Assembly (NCBI RefSeq): GCF_000382045.1
Contig: NZ_KB907451.1
Location: 372,001 to 436,000 of the forward strand
Direction of reading: 5' to 3'
Source of the DNA: Variovorax atrisoli 110B
Lineage (GTDB): Bacteria; Pseudomonadota; Gammaproteobacteria; Burkholderiales; Burkholderiaceae_C
DNA length: 64,000 nucleotides
Below, piece by piece: positions 8,887 to 17,124 of this stretch. The notes beneath the pieces were generated by a model. That model had not been told where the DNA came from. It did not search any database and was given only the letters and a program-made list of their open reading frames with translations. Each line of letters starts with the position of its first letter. Positions within the stretch are counted from its first letter, which is position 1. The position numbers were made by a program, and so were the translations under genes.

Positions 8887-9483
8887 TTATTCGGGCTTCG
8901 TGAAGGAGGACTGCAGAAAGACCTGCGTGTCGCGAGGACCGTCTACGCGCACGCTCAATCGATAGACCAGTGCCTTGGGCGGAGGCGGGCGCCCCGACTC
9001 CTGGACACTGCCGCCGCGCACGTCGGTGGTCGCGGGGGCATACACGCACGTGCTCTTGCTGGAGGCGCCGCTGGTGTTGCAGAGCCGTTCGATGAGGTAG
9101 AAGATCTTTACGGAGTCGGCAGTCCGCACGATGGTGTCGGCTGCCTTCGCCTGGTAGAGACTGTCCTTCAGCAGCGCCAGCGGGATGCCACGGTCATTGG
9201 TGGCGAGGCTGACCGCACTGTAGTTCGACGCCTTCACGTCGTTGTAGTCGGCGCCAACGGCAGACAAGGCGCCGGTGTTGAACAACGCCAGGGCCTTGAC
9301 CGCCGCCTGCTCTCCCTGATTGATGAGGTCGCGTTTGAAAGCAAGGTTGCCGGCACTGGAGAGGGTCGTGTTCATCGAGCGCATCACGGCAACGCCGCCC
9401 GCGAGCAGGATGACAAGGACGATCAGGCAGATCAGCAGCACGACGCCGCGTTCGCGGCGCTGCCTGCGCAAGGAAGTAATCAT
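8887..9483 (-). CDS. pilX: type IV pilus minor pilin PilX
   Basis: Protein of 198 residues with a short basic N-terminus (MITSLRRQRRERG) and then VVLLICLIVLVILLAGGVAV, the PilX N-terminal transmembrane pattern, which lacks the FTLIE of other pilins. PilX-type minor pilins join PilV, PilW, FimT/FimU and PilE in a priming complex under PilY1. Its first bases overlap the pilW stop by 4 bases, and it ends 17 bases before the pilY1 start, indicating co-transcription and coupling. The soluble domain is poorly conserved in this family, so the call rests on the N-terminus and gene order. Confidence 0.85.
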   Translation of the reverse strand: MITSLRRQRRERGVVLLICLIVLVILLAGGVAVMRSMNTTLSSAGNLAFKRDLINQGEQAAVKALALFNTGALSAVGADYNDVKASNYSAVSLATNDRGIPLALLKDSLYQAKAADTIVRTADSVKIFYLIERLCNTSGASSKSTCVYAPATTDVRGGSVQESGRPPPPKALVYRLSVRVDGPRDTQVFLQSSFTKPE

Positions 9484-10652
9484 GATTTGGGCAGCAGAAG
9501 GATGTTGCGCAGGGGAATGGTGAATTCGACGACGCGATAGCGATAGCGGCGGTCGTCGCCGGTCAACGTGACGGCGTCGCGCTGGAGGCCCGTGTCGCTG
9601 AACATTGCGGGGATGGTCAGTGAGACAAGATCGCGTTCGAGCGTGGCACTGCGCAGGATCAGGCCCACGCGGACGGCAACCACCTGCCTGCTGAGGCTTC
9701 CGTCCAGCATCATGGTCTTGACGTCGAAGCCGGTGGCATCAGGCGCTTTCCACGAATCGATGATGCCGTCCTTGTTGGTGTCCAGCCCGTAGAGTGCGTG
9801 CAGTTCCATGACACCGTCGGCCAGGGTCTGGATGGTGTCGGTGCCGTCGCTGCGCAGCAGGTCATAACTGACCAGCGTGTTGTTCGGTCCGATGCCGAAA
9901 AGCTGGAACTGCACGTTGTTGGCCGTGTTGCTGCCCAGCGGCGTGAAGTACGCCGTGCCGCTGGCAGCAAGCGACGCCAGTGTCGTGCCCACGCCTGCCG
10001 TGTAGTACTTGCCGTTGAGCGTGACGAGTTCGTTGTTCGCGCTGTCGGCGAAGGCCGAGTCAACCTGTTCGAGCAGGCAGTCCGTGGTGCCTACCTGGCT
10101 GACCAGCGCGATGTCGTTCGCTTTCAACTGAACGGTGTTGTCCAGGCGAATGATCTTCGGGTCGGTGCCCGCAGAGATGATCGGGCGCGGCACGTCCCCG
10201 GCCGCAGCATTCCCGCCCATCATCAGCAGCACGTCGGACTTGCCGTCGGAGGATTGGCCCTTGCCTATCAGCAGTGGCGCGATGCGCAAATCTGCGACGC
10301 CTGCCGCGTCGGTCAGGAACTTCTCGAATGGCACCGGAAAGACGGTGGTGCGCGGCAGGATCGCCGTGTTGTTCTGCTTGGCCTGCAGCTTGCACCCGAA
10401 GACGCCCAGATCCCATGACTGGGTGAAGCCTGAGCCGGCGCTGCGACCGGCGCGGTCAAGCAGATAGGCTGCGTACGAACCCGATTGGTTGATGTCGTTG
10501 ACCGACGTCGTCGTGCGCTTGGTGGACTCTCCGAAGATCACGGTGCTGGTGATCGCCAATGTCACCACCAGCGCGATGACCATCGCGACCAGCAACTCTA
10601 TAAGTGTGAGGCCACGTTCCCGCAAGGCAGGCCGAACTTGTCGAGCGCTCAT
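9480..10652 (-). CDS. pilW: type IV pilus minor pilin PilW
   Basis: Minor pilin of 390 residues, a normal length for PilW. The leader MSARQVRPALRERG precedes LTLIELLVAMVIALVVTLAI, with Glu5 present for prepilin processing. The following segment NDINQSGSYAAYLLDRAGRSAGSGF matches the PilW pattern of a helix leading to an RSAG/RNAG motif. It is coupled to pilX downstream (4-base overlap) and pilV upstream (4-base overlap). In known systems PilW, PilX and PilY1 form a core tip subcomplex. Confidence 0.9.
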   Translation of the reverse strand: MSARQVRPALRERGLTLIELLVAMVIALVVTLAITSTVIFGESTKRTTTSVNDINQSGSYAAYLLDRAGRSAGSGFTQSWDLGVFGCKLQAKQNNTAILPRTTVFPVPFEKFLTDAAGVADLRIAPLLIGKGQSSDGKSDVLLMMGGNAAAGDVPRPIISAGTDPKIIRLDNTVQLKANDIALVSQVGTTDCLLEQVDSAFADSANNELVTLNGKYYTAGVGTTLASLAASGTAYFTPLGSNTANNVQFQLFGIGPNNTLVSYDLLRSDGTDTIQTLADGVMELHALYGLDTNKDGIIDSWKAPDATGFDVKTMMLDGSLSRQVVAVRVGLILRSATLERDLVSLTIPAMFSDTGLQRDAVTLTGDDRRYRYRVVEFTIPLRNILLLPKS

Positions 10653-11059
10653 TGGGGCAACTCCACGTGGGTTGTGAGTTTGCTGCTCGTGCTTTGCGAC
10701 GGGGCTTGCCAGGTGATCGTCACGTTAGCGGACTTCGCCGTGGCGGCGACGTCGACTTGACCATCCCCGTTGGGGAGGCCTCCTGACTTCGGATCATTGA
10801 CTCGGGCCTTCCAGGCAGCCAGTGCAGTAGCAGGCACGGTCGTCGATTGGTTGAGCCACATCAGCGCGACCACTTCGTTTGCGAGCAGCGCCGCGCGATT
10901 ACGGTCCTCGGCATCCACCGAGAAGCTGACGGCCCGGGCCTGCAGGCCGATCAGGCCCAGCAGGCCCAATGAAAAGAGCAGCACCGACACAAGTACCTCG
11001 AGCAATGCAACGCCGGCCTGCGCGCGGTGCGGATGAGTTGTTTCGCGAAGCTTTTTCAT
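10649..11059 (-). CDS. pilV: type IV pilus minor pilin PilV
   Basis: Minor pilin of 136 residues. The N-terminus MKKLRETTHPHRAQAG is followed by VALLEVLVSVLLFSLGLLGL, the PilV signature (A-LLEVLVA---FS-GLLG). The start at 11059 was chosen because it overlaps the fimT stop by 4 bases (ATGA) and places the leader directly before the hydrophobic helix; the open frame extends far upstream only by chance. It is the third gene of the left operon and overlaps pilW by 4 bases. It is shorter than the second PilV copy in the window (205 residues). Confidence 0.9.
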   Translation of the reverse strand: MKKLRETTHPHRAQAGVALLEVLVSVLLFSLGLLGLIGLQARAVSFSVDAEDRNRAALLANEVVALMWLNQSTTVPATALAAWKARVNDPKSGGLPNGDGQVDVAATAKSANVTITWQAPSQSTSSKLTTHVELPQ

Positions 11060-11697
11060 GGCGAAGCGCAGCCGTCGGGCTGGGAAGCGGAGAGAGTTCT
11101 GGCCGGGTCGCACATGCGGACTTGCCCGCCCACTGCTACGGTGACGCGCAGAGGCCGGTCGCCTGTCTTGGTGTCGCTCATCGCGATGTCGTACCGAGCG
11201 GCCTCGGCCCTGCACCTTGCCCCTGTAGGGCCTGGCGTATCGTTCTGCACGAGGCGGCCGATCGAGCTGAAGCAGAGCGCCGTTGCAGCGTTCGATGACG
11301 TCTGGGGGCCCGTGATCGCCACGTTCGAGCCGACATTGAGAAGGATTCCCCCTTCCACGAATGTTGCGGTCGTATCGGAGTCCGTCGGCACGACTGTGCT
11401 GATCGCCCAGTTGCTGCCGTTGACTTTGGTTGTGTAGGTGTTGGTGGTGGGACTGTTGTCGGTCAGGGAGAAAATTACTTGTCGATTGCGCCGGGTAGCC
11501 TCGGTCTGTGCTTGCCGCAAGGCGTTCTGCAGCGAATCGCTGACCGTCCGAATCTTGTTGTTGCGCACCCAGCCGAGCATTGAGGGCGTGGCCAGGGCTG
11601 CCAGCAGCGCCATGATTGCCACGACCACGATCATCTCGACGAGAGTGAAGCCCTCCGACCGGGCCGGGGAACGGGGGCCTATTACGACGAGGGGCAT
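11056..11697 (-). CDS. fimT: type IV pilus minor pilin FimT/GspH-like
   Basis: Protein of 213 residues with leader MPLVVIGPRSPARSEG and then FTLVEMIVVVAIMALLAALA, including Glu5. The region around LQNALRQAQTEATRRNRQV matches the GspH/FimT pattern of a helix with SEA-KRN. The start at 11697 is supported by AAAAAGGG upstream; an ATG 57 bases further out is in frame but has no such support. It overlaps the pilE end by 16 bases and pilV by 4. FimT/FimU proteins join the pilus-priming complex, and some FimT proteins bind DNA during uptake; whether this one does cannot be told from the sequence. Confidence 0.85.
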   Translation of the reverse strand: MPLVVIGPRSPARSEGFTLVEMIVVVAIMALLAALATPSMLGWVRNNKIRTVSDSLQNALRQAQTEATRRNRQVIFSLTDNSPTTNTYTTKVNGSNWAISTVVPTDSDTTATFVEGGILLNVGSNVAITGPQTSSNAATALCFSSIGRLVQNDTPGPTGARCRAEAARYDIAMSDTKTGDRPLRVTVAVGGQVRMCDPARTLSASQPDGCASP

Positions 11698-12185
11698 GCT
11701 TGGCCCTTTTTGACGATCCAGGCAGTCGTGCAGCTTGTGGTCCAACCCGACCAAGTGCTAGGCATACCCGTTGTAGCTTGGACGTTCTTCTCAGTGATCG
11801 TGTAGACGGCCCCGTTGGCTGGCCCGCTTCCGGTTGCAACGAGCGTGAACGTCGTATCGGTCGGTGCGATGGTTGCGCAACTGATTACGAAGTTTCCAAA
11901 CGTGCGCTGGCTTGCGGCTACTCCGGCATCGCAAGGCGGCATGATGGTGGCACTGACCTTCGTATACGTGCGGTTGTCCTGAAAGTACCTCTCCATGTTC
12001 GCCCGCATGGTCGCCAGCCCATTTGTGGCATCCACCACGTACCCTCGCCGCACGTAGTCCTGGTAGCTCGGAATGGCGATAGCCGCCAGCACGCCGATGA
12101 TCACCACCGTGATCATGATTTCGATCAGCGTGAAGCCGTGCGCTCGGGAACTGCCGATCCGGCCGCGGGCAGGTTGCTGTTTCAT
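11682..12185 (-). CDS. pilE: type IV minor pilin PilE
   Basis: First gene of the left minor-pilin operon, 167 residues. The leader MKQQPARGRIGSSRAHG precedes FTLIEIMITVVIIGVLAAIA and then IPSYQDYVRRG, which is typical of PilE. Cys residues in the soluble domain could form a disulfide. The protein ends in CPSS, placing serine at the extreme C-terminus; in some pilins a C-terminal serine is the site glycosylated by TfpO. A PglL/TfpO-like gene starts in the opposite direction about 135 bases away. That link is inference. Confidence 0.88.
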   Translation of the reverse strand: MKQQPARGRIGSSRAHGFTLIEIMITVVIIGVLAAIAIPSYQDYVRRGYVVDATNGLATMRANMERYFQDNRTYTKVSATIMPPCDAGVAASQRTFGNFVISCATIAPTDTTFTLVATGSGPANGAVYTITEKNVQATTGMPSTWSGWTTSCTTAWIVKKGQACPSS

Positions 12186-12320
12186 CGGAAGACGCCTTTC
12201 AGCCCCGGCCGGCAGAACCGGAAACGGGTTGGAAACAATTGAACATATTTGTTAGATCGTGTCTTCAAATGTTTACTTTTACAAAGCCTCTTGTCTGCCG
12301 CCGATGACCACTCGTCGGCC
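12186..12320. promoter_or_regulatory. AT-rich divergent promoter region between pilE and the glycosyltransferase gene
   Basis: The stretch between the divergent pilE and pglL-like genes is AT-rich compared with its flanks and holds an imperfect inverted repeat, AACATATTTG and CAAATGTT. For the rightward gene, TTGGAA and TTAGAT separated by 17 bases could be a weak sigma-70 promoter (12229-12257). No sigma-54 pattern like that of pilA was seen. Exact promoters cannot be fixed by eye. Confidence 0.4.
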
Positions 12321-14057
12321 ATGCAGCCCCGCAGAATGGGCAAGATGCCCCCGATTGCGGTGCCCATTGCCTCCATTCAGCCTGTTTGCAAGATGCTTGG
12401 CTTGACCCGAACAGCGCTGGTTGCGTTAACTTTTGTTTGTCCTTGGGTTGGCGGGCCATCAGCCAGTGCCTGGCAGTTGCTGGTTTCCTGGGCATGTATG
12501 GCGGGACTGCTGTTGATCGGCCCCGTTGGCTCGCCTGCCTTGCGGGTCTGGGTGTGGCTCGGCCTCGGCGGGGTCCTCGTTGCGCTTTCCGGATCGGGAG
12601 GGCCGGCGGCATGGGGCGGCGCCTGCCTCGCAATTGCCGGCATCGCTGCAGCCGCGAGCGTGGGCAGTGCGTCGGCGCGCGACGGCGGAGGCGTTCCGCT
12701 GCTGTTGGCCAGGGGAGTGCTTGCCGCCGGACTCATCAGCGCCGTTCTGGGTTTGCTCCAGTACTACGGGCTTGCCGAACCACTTGTGCCTTGGACGACT
12801 GCTCCGGCACTGGGGCAGGCCTACGGAAACCTCCGCCAGCGAAACCAGTTCGCGACCCTGATCAGCATGGCCTGGTGTGCAGCCCTATGGCTCCATGCCA
12901 CCAACGACGCGTTGAACGTCCGGCGGCGCCTGATGGCGGCCGCCGGGCTCCTGCTGGTCGCGGCGGCGGCGTCGACCTCGCGCACCGGTCTGCTGCAACT
13001 GCTGTCGATCATCGCGGTGGCGACTTTCATCGCTATGCGGGAGAGGCGAGGCGCGCCGCGGGGCAGCGCTACCACCTATCGCCTGCCGAGTCCGAAGTGG
13101 CTGCTCGCCACCATCCCCCTCTACTTCGCCATCGCCTGGCTCCTCCCCCAATTGGCCGGCGGCGGCGAAGGCGCAGTCGAAAGCATGCTCCAACGCCTGC
13201 ACACAGGCGCCCCCCAGGACCACAGCCGCCTGATCCTGTGGCGCAACGTGCTCACGCTGATCGCCCAGCACCCTTGGACCGGCTGGGGGTGGGGCGAACT
13301 CAGCTTCGCCCACTACAGCACCCGGTACGACGGCGCCCGCTTCGTCGAGATCCTCGACAACGCCCACAACCTCCCGCTGCACCTGGCGGTGGAACTGGGC
13401 ATTCCCGCCGCCGTGCTGATCTGTGGCGGCTTTCTCTGGATGGTGATTGCCGCGCGACCCTGGCGCGAACGGGATCCCGCCCGCCTGATGGCCTGGGGCA
13501 TGCTGGGAGCGATCGTGCTGCACAGCCTGCTCGAGTATCCGCTCTGGTATGGCCCGTTCCAGCTGGTGTTTGGCCTGTGCCTCGGCATGCTCTGGCCCGG
13601 CAAGGGGCGTTCTGCGATATCCGCGATATGGCCTGCGCTGTCGTCGCTGGCAGCGGTCGCGATGCTGGCGATCGTGGGGCTCGCGGGCTGGGACTACATC
13701 CGCGTCAGCCAGATCTATCTGCCTCCTGACGAACGGCGCCCGGCTTACAAGGAAGACACGCTCGCCAAGGTGCGTGGAACCTGGCTGTTCACGCGCCAGG
13801 CCGAGTTCGCGGAGTTGACGCTGGTCGCCGTGACACCCGCCAACGCCGCCGAAATGCACTCGCTCGCGCAGCGGGTGATCCATTTCTCGCCGGAGCCGCG
13901 CGTCATCATCAAGCTGATCGAGAGCGCCCGGCTGCTCGGGCGCGACGCTGAAGCGAGGGCGCAGGCGGAGCGTTTCAGCGAGGTCTATCCGCAGGAATTC
14001 GCCCGCTGGCTGAAAGAAGCCGATCGCGACCCGGCACAGCTGCCGCCGCCGCAGTAG
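12321..14057 (+). CDS. PglL/TfpO-type O-oligosaccharyltransferase (Wzy_C family)
   Basis: Membrane protein of about 578 residues with many transmembrane segments. The Wzy_C/O-antigen-ligase core includes LRQRNQFATLISMAW and the periplasmic loop DHSRLILWRNVL with HPWTGWGWGELSFAHY and DNAHNLPLHLAVELG. The C-terminal soluble part (GTWLFTRQAEFAELTL, VIHFSPEPRVIIKLIESA) fits the Wzy_C_2 region of pilin glycosylation ligases. Such enzymes move a lipid-linked glycan onto Ser or Thr of pilins in the periplasm. The start is uncertain: ATG codons at 12321, 12336, 12345 and 12393 are all in frame and none has a clear ribosome site. Its position between two minor-pilin operons supports a pilin target over an O-antigen role, but Wzy polymerase or WaaL cannot be excluded. 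Confidence 0.82.
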   Translation: MQPRRMGKMPPIAVPIASIQPVCKMLGLTRTALVALTFVCPWVGGPSASAWQLLVSWACMAGLLLIGPVGSPALRVWVWLGLGGVLVALSGSGGPAAWGGACLAIAGIAAAASVGSASARDGGGVPLLLARGVLAAGLISAVLGLLQYYGLAEPLVPWTTAPALGQAYGNLRQRNQFATLISMAWCAALWLHATNDALNVRRRLMAAAGLLLVAAAASTSRTGLLQLLSIIAVATFIAMRERRGAPRGSATTYRLPSPKWLLATIPLYFAIAWLLPQLAGGGEGAVESMLQRLHTGAPQDHSRLILWRNVLTLIAQHPWTGWGWGELSFAHYSTRYDGARFVEILDNAHNLPLHLAVELGIPAAVLICGGFLWMVIAARPWRERDPARLMAWGMLGAIVLHSLLEYPLWYGPFQLVFGLCLGMLWPGKGRSAISAIWPALSSLAAVAMLAIVGLAGWDYIRVSQIYLPPDERRPAYKEDTLAKVRGTWLFTRQAEFAELTLVAVTPANAAEMHSLAQRVIHFSPEPRVIIKLIESARLLGRDAEARAQAERFSEVYPQEFARWLKEADRDPAQLPPPQ

Positions 14058-14286
14058 AGCAACAGAAGTGGATCGGCAGGCCGCTCGTGCGAGCTGGCCA
14101 TTGGCATCGAGCGCGAGCGCCCGGCTTCGCGGTACGAGCGTGACTTTTTCTACGGCCTTCGCCCGCATGAGCTCCAGTCGTCGAACGGTCGCGCGCGGCT
14201 GACAAGCGGCATCTTTAATACTTTCAAACTCATTTAGCATCGAAAAACACATATAGACACAAGCGTTGCGAGGGAGGACTCCAACC

Positions 14287-14862
14287 ATGCTCATGAAGCG
14301 CAAGGCGTTTCATTCCAGCGGCTTCACGCTCATCGAACTCGTCGTCGTCGTCACGATGATGGGCATCCTGCTTTCGCTGGCCGTGCCCAGCTTCGTCGCG
14401 ATGCAGAGGAGCTCTGCTGCCGCGACGCTCGGCAACGAATTCGCCATGGCCATCGGCTTCGCGCGCTCCGAGGCGATCGCAACGAACAAGTGCGTCACCG
14501 TCTGCGCTCCCGCGGACATCACGGTCGCGGATCCGGTCTGTACCCAAAGAGGGCGCGAATGGAGCGGCGGCTGGATCGTCTTCTCCAATCCCAAGTGCGA
14601 CAGCGTCGCGACCGATGACACTGCGCGGCTGCTGAAGTTCTACATCGGCAGGACGGGCGGCCCCACGCTGACCGCGCCCACCGGCAAGGTCGCGACACTG
14701 CGGTTCGATGCGCGAGGCCGATCGAGTCTTGCCGGACAGCAGGTGCTGGATCTCGCGCCCGCAGGCGGCTCCGCCACCAAGGTCATGTGCCTGGACATGA
14801 TGGGACGCGCCCGCGTCGGCAACGTCGGCGGCATCAGCTGCAACGACAGCAACCAGAACTAG
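14287..14862 (+). CDS. fimT: type IV minor pilin FimT/GspH-like (second copy)
   Basis: First gene of the right minor-pilin operon, 191 residues. The leader MLMKRKAFHSSG is followed by FTLIELVVVVTMMGILLSLA and VPSF, with Glu5 present. The segment NEFAMAIGFARSEAIATNK is the classic GspH/FimT helix with the ARSEA motif, stronger than in the left-operon copy. The ATG at 14287 has GGAGG 9 bases upstream. The 229 bases between the glycosyltransferase stop and this gene turn AT-rich near the end (14210-14265), where a promoter probably lies. It precedes pilV by 11 bases. Confidence 0.9.
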   Translation: MLMKRKAFHSSGFTLIELVVVVTMMGILLSLAVPSFVAMQRSSAAATLGNEFAMAIGFARSEAIATNKCVTVCAPADITVADPVCTQRGREWSGGWIVFSNPKCDSVATDDTARLLKFYIGRTGGPTLTAPTGKVATLRFDARGRSSLAGQQVLDLAPAGGSATKVMCLDMMGRARVGNVGGISCNDSNQN

Positions 14863-14873
14863 GCGGGGGACGG

Positions 14874-15491
14874 ATGATGTTTCGCGCTCGTCAATCGGGT
14901 GTGGCGCTGATCGAGGCGCTGGTCGCTCTCCTGGTTTTTTCGCTCGGGCTGGTTGCCATCGCGAGCCTGCTGGCCGTCGCGCTGAAGTACCAGACCGGCA
15001 ATGAGGCCCGGCTGAACGTCTCGGCCGTGATCGACGACCTGTCCGAGAGGATCCGCGTCAACGCGCCCGGAGCGAATGGATATTCGGGTGTCGTCGCAGG
15101 TGTCGGCGTGGAGGGCAAGGGTTATCTGCTGACCGACGCCTATTCGGAGCAGGTCGCCGAGGTGGCCACCGAACCGGCGAAGGATTGCGCGAGCGCTGTC
15201 TGCACACCGGCGGAGCTGGCCGTCTTCGACCTTGCCCGCTGGAAGAACATCCTGCGCGCCGCGTTGCCGGGGGGCGCCGGCTACGTCACCGGGGATGTCC
15301 GCGCCGGGTTCGACGTCAGCGTCATGTGGTTCGACAAAGGCGCTGTAGATGAGAAGGGCGACGCCCTGGAGCAGGCCGCTTGCACCAGGAAGAAGGAGGA
15401 CCTGCAAACGGGCTCCGCACGTTTTTGCTGCCCCGAGGGAGCGAAGGCACCGGCTGGCGTGCGCTGCTATACCGCGAGGGTCCTTCCATGA
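14874..15491 (+). CDS. pilV: type IV minor pilin PilV (second copy)
   Basis: Minor pilin of 205 residues. The start MMFRARQSG is followed by VALIEALVALLVFSLGLVAI, the PilV pattern. The ATG at 14874 follows a purine-rich GGGGGACGG; the next codon is also ATG. The soluble domain holds several Cys (DCASAVCTPAE; ARFCCPEGAK; RCYTARVLP). The end overlaps the pilW start by 4 bases (ATGA), implying translational coupling. It is clearly different in length and sequence from the left-operon PilV, so the two operons are not a recent duplication. Confidence 0.88.
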   Translation: MMFRARQSGVALIEALVALLVFSLGLVAIASLLAVALKYQTGNEARLNVSAVIDDLSERIRVNAPGANGYSGVVAGVGVEGKGYLLTDAYSEQVAEVATEPAKDCASAVCTPAELAVFDLARWKNILRAALPGGAGYVTGDVRAGFDVSVMWFDKGAVDEKGDALEQAACTRKKEDLQTGSARFCCPEGAKAPAGVRCYTARVLP

Positions 15492-16492
15492 AAAGCCGTG
15501 CTTGCAGGTCGCGCGGCCTCACGCTGGTCGAACTGCTGGTAGCCATCGTGATCGGGCTGCTGCTCGTTGCCGCGGCGGGCTACCTGTTCATCTCGACGAC
15601 ACGGGCCTCAAGGGCCATCGACGCCAGCGCGCAGCAGCAGGAGGCCGCGAGCGTCGTGCTGGACATCATCGGCCGCGACCTGAAGAACGCGGGCTTCTAT
15701 CCCGCCAGCTTTCCCGTCTCCAGCGAATCCCCGAGGTTCCAGGGCGCTTACTCGAACATCGTCTCGGCCTCGGCCCACGCCTTCGACCAGGGCATCTTCG
15801 GATGCAGCTCGGGGCTGTTCGACGTGGAGAAGGGTACTTGCCCTGCAGTCAAGGACGGAGAGCCCGATTCGCTCGTCGTCAACTACTTCTCTGCCGACAA
15901 CTTCGAGACCGAAGGCGTGGGCACGAGAAAGGACTGCCTGCGCCAGGACGTGGAGCTCGCCGAGTTCGGTGGAACGAAGTACAACGAAGCTCGCGCTGGC
16001 AGCGGTGCGAAAGGCACGGGCACCGTCGCGCTGCCGCTGTTCATCAGCAACGTCTACGGCCTCGGCGCGAGCTACACCTATCAGCAGGACGGCCGGTCCA
16101 TCTCGACGCGCAGCTTCCGCTGCGCCGGCAACGGACCCAACACCAAGCCTTATCAGCCCATCGTGCCGGGCGTCACCCAGCTGAGGTTCCGCTACGGCGT
16201 CTCCGAGGCCAATACGCTCGAAGCGCCTGCGCGTTTCTTCACGGCAACGGAAGTCAACCGTCTTTCGGTCGCCACCATCAACGGGGAGAGCAAGACGGGA
16301 TGGCAGCGCGTCGTCGCCGTCCAGGTGTGCGTGATGACCAGGACGCTCGACGCCTCCGTGAGGCAGACATCCGGCGGAAGCTATGTGGACTGCGACGGCA
16401 CCTCCGTCTCGTTCACCGATTCGGATCGCGCCGTCTACAAGCAGCAGACCCGCATCTTCGGCGTCCGCAACAACCTCACGAGGACATTTTGA
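15488..16492 (+). CDS. pilW: type IV minor pilin PilW (second copy)
   Basis: Minor pilin of 334 residues. Leader MKSRACRSRG, then LTLVELLVAIVIGLLLVAAA with Glu5. The family pattern DIIGRDLKNAGFYPA follows the N-terminal helix. The start at 15488 overlaps the pilV stop, and the stop (TGA at 16490) overlaps the TTG start of pilX. Several Cys-bearing segments (IFGCSSGLFDVEKGTC; SFRCAGNG) suggest disulfides in the periplasm. Confidence 0.9.
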   Translation: MKSRACRSRGLTLVELLVAIVIGLLLVAAAGYLFISTTRASRAIDASAQQQEAASVVLDIIGRDLKNAGFYPASFPVSSESPRFQGAYSNIVSASAHAFDQGIFGCSSGLFDVEKGTCPAVKDGEPDSLVVNYFSADNFETEGVGTRKDCLRQDVELAEFGGTKYNEARAGSGAKGTGTVALPLFISNVYGLGASYTYQQDGRSISTRSFRCAGNGPNTKPYQPIVPGVTQLRFRYGVSEANTLEAPARFFTATEVNRLSVATINGESKTGWQRVVAVQVCVMTRTLDASVRQTSGGSYVDCDGTSVSFTDSDRAVYKQQTRIFGVRNNLTRTF

Positions 16493-17121
16493 AGATCCCG
16501 CGCTACCCTGCCGCCGAACGCGGACTCGCCATGGTCGTGGTGCTGGTGTTCATCCTGATCCTGTCGGGCGTTGCCGCCTTCGCCGTGCGGCGCGTGATGT
16601 TCGGCGAGCACGTCGCGCGCAATGTGCTCGACATGGAGGTCGCCAGGCAGGCGGCAGAGGCTGCCCTGCGCGATGCGGAGCGAGACATCTCCCTTGCAGC
16701 CGACGTGGAGGGCGCAGCCTGCGCACGTGGCGACGACCGTCCTATCAATTCGGCCTACGGCGAGCCGAACTTCGGCACCGACTGCCCGCGTGGCCAGTGC
16801 CGCTTCGGCGACCAAAGCCCCGCGGCCTATTACGCAGCCAGCAACTCCAAGTCGAAGACCAATCCCGAGCCCTGGTGGCCGGCGGCCATGGGCGGTGTCG
16901 GCTGGAAGGCGTCTCCGCCCTCGACCTGCAATTTCACCGGCGCGGTGCCGCTCGGCACCTTCACCGGCACGCCTGGAGTCACTGGCGTGTCGCGCCAGCC
17001 CGAGTATCTCATCGAGTACATGCAGCGCGGGGACGACATCTATTTCAGGAATACCGCCCGCGGCTGGGGGCTCGATCCGAACACCGAAGTCGTGCTGCAA
17101 AGCTACTTCAAGCGAAGCTGA
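16489..17121 (+). CDS. pilX: type IV minor pilin PilX (second copy), TTG start
   Basis: Minor pilin of 210 residues beginning KIPRYPAAERG after a TTG start, then LAMVVVLVFILILSGVAAFA, the PilX-type N-terminal helix. No ATG or GTG lies before the helix. TTG at 16489 overlaps the pilW stop (TTGA) and has AGGA just upstream, so it is the best start; an ATG at 16531 would fall inside the membrane helix. The soluble part contains paired Cys (GAACARGDD; GTDCPRGQCRFGD). It ends 3 bases before pilY1. Confidence 0.85.
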   Translation: MKIPRYPAAERGLAMVVVLVFILILSGVAAFAVRRVMFGEHVARNVLDMEVARQAAEAALRDAERDISLAADVEGAACARGDDRPINSAYGEPNFGTDCPRGQCRFGDQSPAAYYAASNSKSKTNPEPWWPAAMGGVGWKASPPSTCNFTGAVPLGTFTGTPGVTGVSRQPEYLIEYMQRGDDIYFRNTARGWGLDPNTEVVLQSYFKRS

Positions 17122-17124
17122 AAA

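Noticed and set aside
14058..14286. Remnant pilin-like gene on the minus strand between the glycosyltransferase and the second fimT
   Set aside because: One minus-strand frame has a stretch reading LMRAKAVEKVTLVPRSR, but it lacks a pilin leader or helix, so there is no support for a gene.
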